Source: Petrosia ficiformis (Eukaryota; Porifera; Demospongiae; Haplosclerida; Petrosiidae). Taken from it: 64,000 nt of DNA. A program made the position numbers and the translations under genes. The notes below the pieces were generated by a model. That model was not told the origin of the DNA, made no database searches, and was given only the letters and a program-made list of their open reading frames with translations. The stretch spans positions 5,279,741 to 5,343,740 of the forward strand of contig OX345645.1 of the NCBI GenBank assembly GCA_947044365.1. The letters are read 5' to 3'. This document shows, one piece after another, positions 1 through 11,832 of this stretch (positions are counted from its first letter, which is position 1; each line of letters starts with the position of its first letter).

Positions 1-679
1 AACATTGATAATAACACGTGCGAACCTTCGAAGGTTCGTCCATTTTTGCCGACGAAGCTTCAAAGATTGTTTTTTTGCCTTCGTCCCATCTGGTAAGTGA
101 TGTTCATTCATTAATAGAGTTAATAGACATGTATAATTATATACATATGTACATGTACATGTATGTAATTATATGCACATATGTACTATACTGTTCATAT
201 ACATGGAGAGGTACATGTACACACACAGTTTATGCACTTTGGGTATTTAGTAAGAACACACATTCATTGTATGATAAAAGGGAGGAAAGGATGAGGAATA
301 TGTTTACTACACACTTTTTTTAATTGAAGTCATCTACTCCTGTTTTGTATATACATGTACATGTATACGCATATGTACATGTACATATATGTACTTATAT
401 AACACATATACCATGGTTCATATACAAAAATGTACATGCACGTACATATATACAGTAACAGGCTTAGTGTACATGATCTTTTAACCCACCATTTCTGGTT
501 CTCAAGACTGAGCATTCAGTGTTCCATTTTTCCAAGCCATTGTAGCTGCTTATTTTGTAAGCCAAAGTCGCTGCTCTAATGTTTAATGAAGCCGTTGTGG
601 CTGCTTGTTTGTTTGTTGTGTGTGTTTTGTCTATGCTTATTGCTAGCATGCTAGGCAGTAGGCACATGAATTTTCATGT
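1..679. other. AT-rich intergenic DNA, no gene seen
   Basis: No convincing coding exon on either strand. An 18-bp perfect palindrome (CGAACCTTCGAAGGTTCG) lies at 21-38. From about 130 the sequence is rich in ACATGTACATGT-like motifs that lead into the minisatellite that follows. The open frames here are low-complexity Tyr/Met/Cys translations of those motifs. Confidence 0.6.
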
Positions 680-1634
680 ATATGTCTTTATACAGCACCA
701 GGGTTTGTGTACATGTATATGTTCTTATACAGTACCAGGGTGAATGTACATGTACACAACTGTACATGTGTATACATTGTATGTCCTTATACGACACCAG
801 GGTTCATGTACATGTGTATACATTGTATGTCTTTATACGGCACCAGGGTTTATGTACATGTGTATACATTGTATGTCCTTATACGGCACCAGGGTTCATC
901 TACATGTGTATACATTGTATGTCCTTATACGACACCAGGGTTCATGTACATGTGTATACAGTTTATGTCCGTATACGGCACCAGGGTTTATGTACATGTA
1001 CATGTGTATACATTGTATGTCCTTATATGGCACCAGGGTTTATGTACATGTACATGTGTATACATTGTATGCCTTATATGACACCAGGGTTTATGTACAT
1101 GTACATGTACATGTCCTTATACAGTACCAGAGTTCAGGTACATGTATATGTCCTTATACAGTACCAGAGTTCAGGTACACGTATATGTCCTTATACAGTA
1201 CCAGAGTTCAGGTACATGTATATGTCCTTATACAGTACCAGAGTTCAGGTACACGTATATCTCCTTATACAGTACCAGAGTTCAGGTACATGTATATGTC
1301 CTTATACAGTACCAGAGTTCAGGTACATGTATATCTCCTTATACAGTACCAGAGTTCAGGTACATGTATATGTCCATATACAGTACCAGAGTTCAGGTAC
1401 ATGTATATGTCCTTATACAGTACCAGAGTTCAGGTACATGTATATGTCCTTATACAGTACCAGGGTTCATGTACATGTATATGTCCTTATACAGTACCAG
1501 GGTTCATGTACATGTATATGTCCATATACAGTACCAGAGTTCAGGTACATGTATATGTCCTTATACAGTACCAGGGTTCATGTACATGTATATGTCCATA
1601 TACAGTACCAGAGTTCAGGTACATGTATATGTAA
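680..1634. repeat. Minisatellite, ~37-bp unit (about 24 units)
   Basis: Tandem units built on TATGTCCTTATACAGTACCA followed by GAGTTCAGGTACATG. The left part (about 770-1100) has longer, more diverged units ending in TGTATACATTGTATG; the right part (about 1110-1634) is homogeneous with a ~37-bp period. The unit is not a multiple of three and lacks stops, so long open frames appear in all three plus-strand frames. These are repeat artefacts, not a protein. Confidence 0.9.
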
Positions 1635-1636
1635 AT

Positions 1637-1964
1637 TAGGGATGGGCAATATTTTGATTATCGTGATAGTCGTGATTAAAATTTCCTGTCATAATCCGCT
1701 CAGAATCGTATCGTCTAAATATTAATTGCCATATCGTGATCACAAAAATATTGTGCCAAAACTTCAGGTTTTCAGTACTTTTACATCTAAATCAGTTTTT
1801 CAACACCGTTTACTCCACAAATAAAATACATGTAATATATCCATTTGATTGTGGAATGAAATGTACATGTACATACATATGTAACGTAGCCGATAATCGC
1901 AATGATCGTGATACTTGCACAGACAATAATCATTGACACGTATTTTCATATTCACCCATCCCTA
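1637..1964. mobile_element. hAT-like MITE, ~328 bp
   Basis: Starts TAGGGATGGG and ends CCCATCCCTA, a perfect 10-bp terminal inverted repeat. It is flanked by ATGTAAAT on the left and ATGTACAT on the right, an 8-bp target duplication with one mismatch, as expected of hAT elements. The interior has further imperfect inverted AT-rich sequence (ATTATCGTGAT-type words on both sides) and no coding capacity. It is inserted right at the edge of the minisatellite. Confidence 0.8.
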
Positions 1965-2132
1965 ATGTACATGTGTATATACATGTACATGTATGTATGT
2001 ATGAAGTACATGTATGCATGCACATTGTATGTACATGTACATTCACTACATTGTATATATGTACATTGTACATGTATGTATATATATATATATATACATG
2101 TATATACTGTACTATACGTATGTATGTTAGAT

Positions 2133-2620
2133 TCTATTCTACTAGCAGCTCATATTTTAAAGGTATACTGATTTTATTAAAGAGGTAGAATGATGATAAA
2201 AGATAATACAATATAGATGATGATGAAAACAGTGCTATCTCTTCTGATACAGGTGTTGGAACAAAGAGTAAGTATTTCAGTATTGTATTACAACTGCTTG
2301 TATTTGTAATCTAACTTGATTCTGAAAGGTCTAATAGTACCTCTGATATTAGTAGTACCTCTTGTGATACTGAAGATACTAGACATGATACTAGATAATT
2401 ACTATATTTTCATAATATAACATATATTATGTGTCATTCTGTTCAATGTAACAATGTATTGTATTGTGAATTTGGGATACACCATGCTGATGAGACCCAA
2501 TAGGTCGAAACAATCTGATCAGATTGTCCATGGTTTACCCATCACAAATACAAAGTCAAGTCCACTCACTACCTATAACTGAAGATACAGATACTAGTAA
2601 CTTCAATACTAGTAGAATAT
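2133..2620. repeat. Dispersed repeat A, copy 1
   Basis: This non-coding block recurs at 25,740-26,090 (shared words include GAATTTGGGATACACCATGC and AATAGGTCGAAACAATCTGA). Its last ~75 bp (from CAAAGTCAAGTCCACTCACT) recurs separately at 23,347-23,420. Both full copies sit next to CATA/CATG-type microsatellites. No terminal inverted repeats or coding capacity were recognised. It may be part of an old transposon or a segmental duplication. Confidence 0.75.
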
Positions 2621-2759
2621 GTAAGTAGAATTATTCATAATATAATCTAGTATGATGATTAGTTGAATTACTCATATTCTACTGTCATTATATTAATTAT
2701 TATACTTCTGATAATTATATTCATATTCTAATTCATATACCTGCTCTACTGTTACTATT

Positions 2760-4262
2760 CTATTTACACTCATACATGCATACATAGATATATCTATACC
2801 AACATACATACATACATACATACAACATTCATGTATGTACATACATACATACATACATATATTTACATACACGCATCAACGTATACATACATATGTACAT
2901 ACATACATATGTACATATATACATACATACATACATGCATACATGCACATACATATATACATGTACATACATACACACATAATCACAGACAAACATAAAA
3001 CATACATACATACAAGCATGTACATACACGTACACTGATACTCGCATACATACATACATACATACATACATACATACATACATACATAGTCGCATACATA
3101 CATACACCCATAATTGTATACATGCATACACACATAGTCGCATACATGCATGTGTATACACACATACATACATACATATACACATAGTTGCATACATACA
3201 TACACACATAGTTGCATATATTCATACATATATACATACACACATATTGACATTATAGTCGCATGCATGCATACATACATGTACATGCATACATACATAT
3301 ATATACATACGCGTATACATACATTCATACACACATAGTCGTATATGTACATAAATACATACACACATAGTCGCATATATACATACAAACATGCGTATAT
3401 ATATACATGTGCATACACACGTAGTTGCATACATACATACATGTACATACATACATACATACATACATACATACATACATACATACATACATACATACAT
3501 ACATACATACATACATACATACATGTGCATACATATATACATAGTTACATGCATACATACATACACACAAATCACATACGCACATACATGTACACACATA
3601 GTCGCATACATGCATACATACATACATGCATACATACACACATAGTTGCATACATACATACATATACAACTGTATACATACACCTATATTGACATGTATA
3701 CATGTATGTACATACATACATACACGCATACATACATACACACATAGTTACATACATGTACATACATACATACATAGTTACATACATACATACATACATA
3801 TACATACACCTATATACATATACCTATAGTCGCATATACACACACTCGCATATATACATACACCTATAGTCGCATATACACACACTCGCATATATCCATA
3901 CATACAGTACATATATACATGTACATACGAACATACGAACATACGATACATGTACATACACACATAGTCACATACATGCATACATACATACATACATACT
4001 GTACTTACACGCATACACACATATTCGTATACATACACACTCACGTTCTCGCATACATACATACATACATACATACATACATACATACATACATACACAC
4101 ATAGTCGCATACATAAATACATACATACATACACCTATAGTCGCATATACACACACTCGCATATATACATACATACATACATATATACATGTACATACGA
4201 ACATACGTACATATATACATACACACATAGTCACATACCTACATACACACATACATACAATA
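2760..4262. repeat. CATA/CATG-type microsatellite, ~1.5 kb
   Basis: Long imperfect array of the tetranucleotide CATA (ACATACATAC...) interspersed with CATG, CACACATAGTCGCATA and TATACATGTA variants. It is pure at about 3440-3520. A higher-order block (CACCTATAGTCGCATATACA) recurs near 3805, 3860 and 4130. All open frames here are Tyr-Ile-His-Thr or Met-Tyr-Val-Cys repeats on opposite strands and are not genes. Confidence 0.95.
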
Positions 4263-4322
4263 CATATACTCTTACATCAAACACTTGTATTCATGTGATG
4301 TCCTTTGTGTACCTACAACTAA

Positions 4323-4450
4323 CACTGCAAAAAATAACAGGTTTCCTGATGTGCGTTAAGAGAAACATATAAGGAAATATGAGAGAAATTTAGTAGAATC
4401 CACTGGAAACATGAAAACGCACATCAGGAAACCTGTTATTTTTTGCAGTG
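4323..4450. mobile_element. Short MITE, 128 bp, with TAA duplication
   Basis: Left end 4323-4357 and right end 4416-4450 are a 35-bp inverted repeat, essentially perfect, beginning CACTGCAAAAAATAACAGG. It is flanked on both sides by TAA. The same 3' flank downstream of NLR2 (26,240-26,330) lacks the insert, giving a paralogous empty site. TIR and TSD are consistent with a PIF/Harbinger-type or related non-autonomous element. Confidence 0.85.
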
Positions 4451-4652
4451 TAACAACTATATATTCACAAAACTTCATTTTCTTCCTCTTATAGTTGATG
4501 TAGAGATTCATGATGTAACAGTAGAGTTGAGATCTCAGTTTAGATAAACACTAACAACATAATTACAAACATAAAATATCTTTTACACTTATAATAATTA
4601 TATGTAAACAAAACAAAATATTATTATATTGTTTAGTACTGTGTATTATTAT

Positions 4653-7600
4653 TTAAAAATATTTCTTCAATTCTTTAGGTGACGGTATGTCTGCCGTTTG
4701 TACTATTGGGTGTGGACCAAGTTTCTTTTCTTTACGTTCAGTAATCAGTGTTTTCTTCATATCATTTAGTATGTCTATCATAATAGATGATTCTGGAATC
4801 CTAACATAACATAATGATGGATGTAGTAACACAGTTGCCCACAATTGATGTATTATTGATATCCAATCTTCTTTATATGTAACTTCAGATAGTAAATATA
4901 CTGGATACAATATAACTGTCATGAACTTCATGTCTTCATTTCTCTTCAACATATTTGTAACATGAGGAATTATTTCTTCATAATACAATGGTGTCAATAC
5001 CTCTTCTGAGATCTCCCATGTATAAAATATTATTGTCAGTGATTTTAGTTTATCAGTAGCTTCAAAGAATTCCTTGAAATTAATATTTTCTGATAATTTA
5101 ATGTTTACATTCAGTTCTTGAAGTGTGTTGTTTCTTCTCAGACCAGTAGTCAGGTATTTGATAAGTAATGTACAATTGGATGCTCGGCTTTTGATCTCCA
5201 GACATTGGAATGATTTGTTTGATGACAACATCAAATGAAGAGATTTTCCCACTTCATCATGAAACAAACCAATATCTTCACAGTTTATTCTAAGAGCTAT
5301 GACGGTTCTGTTACTGGAGAGAATGTTAAATAGTTCATTAAGACTTCCTTCTCTCTCTAGTACTATATCCAGATGTTGTAGAAAAGGGTTAGAATCTAAA
5401 TAGATAATGAATGGCATCAATGGTTTATATAGGGATAGACTTTTCAAGTTAGTAATATTTCTTCCAACATTTTCTAATCCAGGTGACAAAGTTTCTGTTT
5501 TCTGTACAGGATATGTTATGATATCATGTACTGTATCATTACTGATATTTAGTGCTGTAAGAGATTCATTAACTGGTATGATACATAGAGATGGGAGTAT
5601 TCCTTTAATAGGTATATTCAGTTTAACAGCTTGTAAGGTTTGGTTGGTTTTCAATAGCTCTTCAATTTGTAACGACTTAGTATGAGTAGAGTCTGATGAT
5701 AGTGAAAAGAACTGGATTGTATCATTTCTCTCTACTCCAGAAAGCAAACTATTTATTAATGAGTCAAATGGCAAATCTGGCAACTCAATTAAAAGTTCTT
5801 TAATAGTATGATTTGTAGACAATACCTTCTCCATTTCCACTAATAATTCATTATCAATATGATCTTCTGATTCAATAGAAGAAAGGAACATGTCAATGTG
5901 TACATGTAGGATACCCAGATGAGGCATTTTAAATAGTTGTGTGAACATGATCACAAATGAATCAAGATGTATGGTACCACATCTGAATATATTAATATAA
6001 CTTTCTTGAAGGTACTGACACAATGATGATTGGTGTATCTTGATTAGTGATGTGATATCATTATATTTTGCATTCATTACAATGCAATTAGTCATGTTTG
6101 AATCTTCATTGGAATGTTTCAGCATGTCATCATGAAGATGGAGATAATTCCAAGTGATTTTTGAGTTCTTCAGGAGAAAGGAAAAACACAACAAATCAAA
6201 TTGTGATGAATTCACTCTATCTACACAGAGAGAGGAGTTTTTAATGGATGAAACAAATATCTGACACAATGCTTTGTTTTCAGACTCATAAATTAGATGA
6301 AGCAATTGTATAGTATCTGTATCATAATACGGTTCATGAAGAGGATATTTACTCAATGAATAACGAATGTCATCACAAACCAATTGTGGATTCTGATGAA
6401 ACATAGAGTACTGATGAGATTCAAAACCAAACAAAGGGTCCCGTATACACTGTAAGTCTACCTCTTTACTGAAATACTCTTGATAGCTGTCATCTTTAAG
6501 TTCAGTCAGACCTGCCACAAATCTTAGTGTCATGCGAAAGTGAGTTCCATGGAAATGTTCTCTAAACAGCATTTTTTGATCATCATGGTGAGTTATCCAC
6601 CATGCTGCCAGGAACTCCTGAATGGTTAGATGAAGAAACTGATGTTTAGTGGTGTCTGCTATCTTGTAACAGCTCATTAATCCAAAATGTTCACACTTCA
6701 ATGAATGTGATAACTTTAGTATTTCATTTCTATTGAAAGTGGTATTTTGTGTCTTCAGCTTCTCATAAGCACAACAACAAAGTTCATCAAATGCTCTCTT
6801 TTGATTTTCTTGTAGTTCCTCAAGTGATTCAACTGTGTCTGGATCAAGTTCTTGTTTTTCCATTGATCTCTTAACGGCATAAAGAACATATTTCTTGTAA
6901 AACTTAGTCAAAGTGTTAGGAAGAATAAAGTCACACAGCCCATAAACCCTCACTAACATGGAACATACAAAAGGTATATAACATAATGACAAGACATCTT
7001 CCCTAATCTTCAATTCCTCTATTAATTGTTTAGCATTCTTTTCAGTCAGCTCATTCCTGATACATGTAAAAATTTCTTTTTTCTCAAAACCTAATACTTC
7101 AATATGACGAATGTTTGTTTTTTTAAGGAGAATTGATGAGGCATACGTACGTGAAGTAATCATTGTATTACAGCTCTGTAATATATTCCGTTGAATAATA
7201 TTCAGTATGAATGATTGCGTTTGGTCTCTTCCCTTAAACTCATCCCATCCATCAAGTATTAGTAACAAGCCTCTACCATTTGTCTCCATGATATGATCAC
7301 TAACAGTTTCACAAAGCTTTTTACTACTATGAAATAAAGAAACAAGATCAGATATGTTTTTAGCTGATAATACTCTCTCATCTCTAAGATGAAGAAGAAA
7401 AACATGATCAAAGGAACATTTCTTCAATTCATTCTTAGCCCACATGTTACACAGTTTATGACAAAGTGTAGTTTTGCCTACACCTGGAGGTCCATCAACT
7501 ACTACTTTGATTGGACTATTATCATCATTATGTTTCAGTACATCTTGTATCTCTATTTTCTCAGATACATTCATTATATTGTCTAATTTGCCATGTAACA

Positions 7601-9739
7601 TGTTCCATGTTCTACTCCTCCCCTCTTTGTCAGAAAGACATCCTCCATGTCCCTTAATGAGTCCAAGTTGTCCAAACTTGTGTTCATCAACATCTGATAA
7701 TTCATGTTTGTAATAATCTCGTAACTCCTTACTATATATATCACTTTCAGGTATAAGTTCATCAGTTGGTGGCAAAGATGATGATAATCCTGATGAATAT
7801 AACAATCATTACAAGTATAATATACTAGACTGCATGCCTGCATGATTATGGATGGTGATATGCACTACTATGCATCTGTGGTCTAGTAACAAAGTGATTT
7901 GCCTGTATATTCTGATAAAGGTACATGTGGCTCACACACATCAACTCATAATACTGGTAACACTTACTTATCTACTATAAACATATCCAATTCTAGGTGT
8001 GTGGATGAAAGGGGTGAATGATATATAAATTAGCACTAACACTCCTACCTAAACTCTTAACCCTACAATCAAGAATGAAAGTCCCAGGAATGAGGACAAA
8101 TCCAGAAGAACAATTCATAATTCAGAACAGGATGAATATAGCCACTATATATCATACAATACTAACTAAGTGTACCTAAACCTATAATAAATATATAAGT
8201 AGTCAGTAATTATCACTTAAATGAAGACCAATGCCTAATTATTTTCACATTGTGGTTTATCACTATTTTAGAATTACATAATAACGATAAGAATTATATT
8301 AACTACTATGCAGTTCATATAGAATAAACTATTCCACTTACCACATTCATGTTTCAGTTGGTTTGCTAATACATTTTCTCCTACCATATCAAGTGTAGTG
8401 GATAATTTCAGTAGCCCTTCTTCATATGTAGGGAAACTTGTATCCATCTTCAACCATTTATTAAACATTGCTAACATACAGTTTCTCATTATAAAATGAT
8501 TATCATGTTCTATTTCTTTAATATCAGAATCTGATAATCCTAGTAAAACTCCAACATGTTTCCAATCACCCAGTGTAGAAATCTGAGCTGTACGTCTTCG
8601 TAATCTCTCTCGACCTTCAGTACTTAATATTTTCTTTTCTTCTGTTACACCATCATTCTCTTCACATTCATTCATTGATGTATCTAAAACAGTAACAAGA
8701 GTGTGTGGTAAGCAAACATGTATACAGTACAGTTCTTAAGATTTGAAATGTTTGTTTTTTTCATGGGAAAGTACATGTATGAACAAAGGCTAGTACTTTT
8801 AGGAGCACCATGAAAGGTTTGAATTGAAATAATAATGATACTTTAATTATCACATTCTTAAATGTTGAGATTCAGTTTTAGAAGTCAAAATGTGGCCAAA
8901 AATTGGAATACATCTTCATGCAAATGGAAACTTATTTGGGAGGGCATTAGGTGGTTTGGGAACCTGAGAGTTTGTGGTAAGCTTCCATACCTGATGGTAC
9001 GAATTATGTTTCACTATATAGTGTAATGAATACAAGCAACACTTAAGCTCATGAGCTTAACTATAATTACCTTCTTCAATTAGCTTTTTCCTCATTGCAT
9101 GTGCAGTGTCTTTCTCTCCACACCTGTCTACTGATGATATTAACTCTTTCCATGATGCTTCTGATGTGTTCTTAATCCACCAATCCAATGCTATTTCTAT
9201 TGCATATTCATATGTTTGATATTCCTTTATTATAGCTGTCATCTTTCCCTTTACCTCTACTGGAACACTCAGGAAACTTGTTAACAAACTCCACTTACTC
9301 TTAAAATTAAATCCACATTCATACAATAGTGAAACTGCTTTGCCCGGAGTAATCTCTGATAGTGAGTATAGAAATATAATAAATGATCATACTGCATGAA
9401 ATATAGCTCATATTTATATACATTGTAGTAAGTTATATAAATGTGTGTTTAGTACTATATTAAACATAGTAATAACTAACCCACAGGTCCAGGATTAGAT
9501 TCCACATCACCAGAGAGTATCAGTAGTAGAAATATAAACACAGTTAGTATATACAAACACACACTAGTATGACTGAGTAATGTTCTAATACATACTCCAA
9601 CATATTCACTCTCCCAATGATAATCTTTCACTCCTGGATGACTTTGCATGTTATTAACAAGTCTGCTTTTCTTCTTGACAGACTTCATACCACCACCCCA
9701 CATTCCAATAGAAACTCTCCATTGTATGATATCAATCAT
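4653..9739 (-). CDS. NLR1: 2A leader - Death-like - Death - NACHT - LRR receptor (intact)
   Basis: Four coding exons on the minus strand: 9739-9481, 9355-9071, 8683-8342 and 7789-4653. All have gt..ag introns in phase 1. The lengths (259+285+342+3137) sum to 1341 codons with no stop, so the gene is intact (1340 aa). Exon 1 carries a basic/hydrophobic leader and a 2A motif (break after residue 84). Exons 2 and 3 each encode a helical Death-fold domain with conserved Trp residues. Exon 4 encodes the NACHT ATPase: Walker A GPPGVGKTT near residue 395, Walker B LLLILDGWDEF near 470, and the sensor segment TSRTYAS near 510. Leucine-rich-repeat-like sequence follows to the C terminus. By family this should be a cytosolic innate sensor that oligomerises through NACHT and signals by Death-domain contacts; ligand and partners are unknown. 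The start is chosen because MIDIIQWRVSIG is matched by the NLR2 start. Confidence 0.9.
9485..9511 (-). promoter_or_regulatory. 2A ribosome-skipping motif in NLR1 (GDVESNPG^P)
   Basis: Codons 77-85 of NLR1 read GDVESNPGP, a full match to the 2A consensus D(V/I)ExNPGP. By established 2A behaviour the ribosome fails to form the Gly84-Pro85 bond and continues, giving two products. Upstream, residues about 59-76 are strongly hydrophobic (CLYILTVFIFLLLIL), resembling a signal or anchor, with a Lys/Arg cluster at about 19-26. The downstream product would begin with Pro and carry all receptor domains. Skipping efficiency cannot be judged from sequence alone. Confidence 0.9.
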
Positions 9740-10058
9740 TATGAATATCTGTATGGAAATTATATCCAGGATTCATGGTTAATTCATTGGTACATGTAAA
9801 TATTTTACAATGCAATCACTATTATATTGATAAAAGAAGCTACAGACCAAAGGTTCTACTATCATTGTAATATTTTTAATTATAACAAATATTATGATGA
9901 ATTTTTTTGTTATTGGAATATATTATTGTCCAGCTATAACAGGTAAACATAAAAGATATCTATTATGATAGACATACTTAATGATATTGGTAGTACAAAA
10001 TATCTTCTCTCTTATAAAAGAACAAACATAGATATATATCACTACATGTGTAAATATT
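9740..10058. other. Upstream region of NLR1
   Basis: AT-rich sequence between the NLR1 start codon and the first MITE. It must contain the NLR1 5' UTR and core promoter unless further 5' exons exist. I see no clear TATA box or initiator that I could defend. Confidence 0.3.
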
Positions 10059-10413
10059 ATCCCTATGATTGATTTGTGGTGTCCAAGATTAATTAATGAT
10101 GGCTGACTTTCTCATGCGTGAAGCACAACAGCTATAATTATTGACTTCTACTCTCCTTACTTTTAAAGGATCTTGAAAAACTATAGGAATATATTTCAGG
10201 CAAAGCAGTTTCTATGTAAGCTACAAGTTGTTTTCTTCCTGTTGGTTTAAAGAGCTTGTGCGAATGTTCTTTTACACGCCACACCTATTAATTTACTGAG
10301 TGCCCTGCAATGACATAACTTGATTAACTATGTAAACAATGCATAGTTACGTATGTGACACAAGCAAATATATTATAGATCAATTCAATACCGTGGAAAG
10401 CAATCATAGGGAT
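10059..10413. mobile_element. MITE family M, copy 1
   Basis: Begins ATCCCTATGATTG and ends CAATCATAGGGAT, a terminal inverted repeat of at least 13 bp. The interior matches the copy at 11,462-11,832 (ATGGCTGACTTT, ACGCCACACCTATTAATT, GTGACACAAG). No coding capacity. Confidence 0.8.
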
Positions 10414-11461
10414 CCCATAACAACCATAATTAAAGGAAAGCATTGCATGAGGTTCACATCCAGATGAATGGCTGCATTTATATCATCTTTACTGTAATCA
10501 TAATAAATTTGGCCCTAATAATTTCATGGATATAGTTGTGATTGCGGTTCTGGTATAAATGATAGGGTGTTATGTTTTGAGGAAATAATTACAATACTGT
10601 AATTTGTAGGGTGGGCCCACTGTGCATAATCTTAGCAACCACCTAGCAACGGGATATAAGTATTTGCATATACTTATAATTATTATGTTTATATAGTTTG
10701 TGTATACTGTAAAAGCCCTCAAAAGAGGACACCATTGGGAAGGTCCTTTTTGTCCTCTATAACGAGGTGCCACGGTCCTTATCTCAGGGGTTGACACGTG
10801 TCATGCACATGTCCAGTTCACACTCATGTACTGTTGTTATGGCTAGTCGATCTATAGTTTGACCTCAATAAACTGAAATGCTGGAAGTTAAGTGGTATAT
10901 AAGAGGATACCTTGTTTATAAGTGGTATGGGAAGCAACATGTGGCGACGTGGTACATTAATTTTGGAGAGTGAACACAATAATAAATGAAGACAGATTTG
11001 TTGTGGTTGTTCTAAACTAGAGAGAGTTATTCAGTCTCGAGCTTCACAAATGTAAAAATATTGAATATATACCTTCATACTGTTGTTGCATGTTGATCTC
11101 AAAAAAAGTTGCCTGTATTACATAGGTCATTTATTAGTATTATTGTATAAAGGGGGTGTGACTGGCAACCATTGTGCGGAAGAGCGGTGTGTCTATATGT
11201 GAGGGGTTACAACAGTATTGAGTTCAATGACAGGTCAATCGGGACTGTGGTAGCTGTTATTTATGTAGTGAATGTCCACAACTCAGGAGTGTCCATTAAG
11301 AGGGGTTTTACTGTAAACTGATAACCGCCTCTCCTTTGGTTTGATGGAGATTGAATTACAACATGATACAGGATAGTGATGTACCGATAACCGATCCTAT
11401 ATTACATCTATCTTCTGATTTCTGATTATTTCAATAACAAGTGTATATAGAGAAAAAAAGT
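10414..11461. other. Intergenic DNA, no gene seen
   Basis: No supportable exon. Two short stretches near 10,715-10,770 and 11,265-11,310 resemble one another loosely (AAGAGGACAC / GAGTGTCCATTAAGAGGGGT), suggesting small repeat fragments. The open frame near 10,570-10,797 has no recognisable motif and I do not call it. Confidence 0.5.
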
Positions 11462-11832
11462 ATCCCTATGATTGCTTTATGGTGTCCAGCATTCAGTAAT
11501 CATGGCTGACTTTATCATTCCTGAAACACAACAGCCTATTATAGTTATTATTTGATTATCTACTCTCTTTACCTTCTAAAGAATCTTGTAGAACTTTAGT
11601 GCAGGTAGAATAGTCAGCTAGTAGTTCCAGTTTCTAATTCTATGTAAGCTACAAGCAGCTTTCTTCCTGCTGAGTTCGAGCGCGCGTTCTATTACGCGCC
11701 ACGCCCATTAATTGACCGAGCCCCCGGGAATGATGTAACTTCCTTAACTACGTATACAACGCATACTCGCGTAGGTGACACAAGAATATAAATATATATA
11801 GTTCGAACCCGTGGGAAAGCAATCATAGGGAT
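11462..11832. mobile_element. MITE family M, copy 2
   Basis: TIRs ATCCCTATGATTGCTTT and AAAGCAATCATAGGGAT (17 bp, perfect). The interior holds the family hallmark GCGCGCGTTCTATTACGCGC followed by CACGCCCATTAATTGACC. This GC-rich core stands out from the AT-rich surroundings. It is a better-preserved copy than the one at 10,059. Confidence 0.85.

Noticed and set aside
2829..4252. Dozens of Met-Tyr-Val-Cys and Tyr-Ile-His-Thr open frames on both strands
   Set aside because: Translations of a CATA-type microsatellite; the same applies at 23.4-25.2, 43.1-43.9 and 50.9-51.3 kb.
5407..5685. Plus-strand open frames opposite the NLR genes (also 7,389-7,713, 27,147-27,380 and 61,976-62,173)
   Set aside because: Antisense shadows of well-supported minus-strand exons; they recur only because the paralogues do.
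10570..10797. 75-codon minus-strand frame MSTPEIRTVAPRYRGQK...
   Set aside because: No homology recognised, no splice or neighbour support, and it lies in repeat-like sequence.
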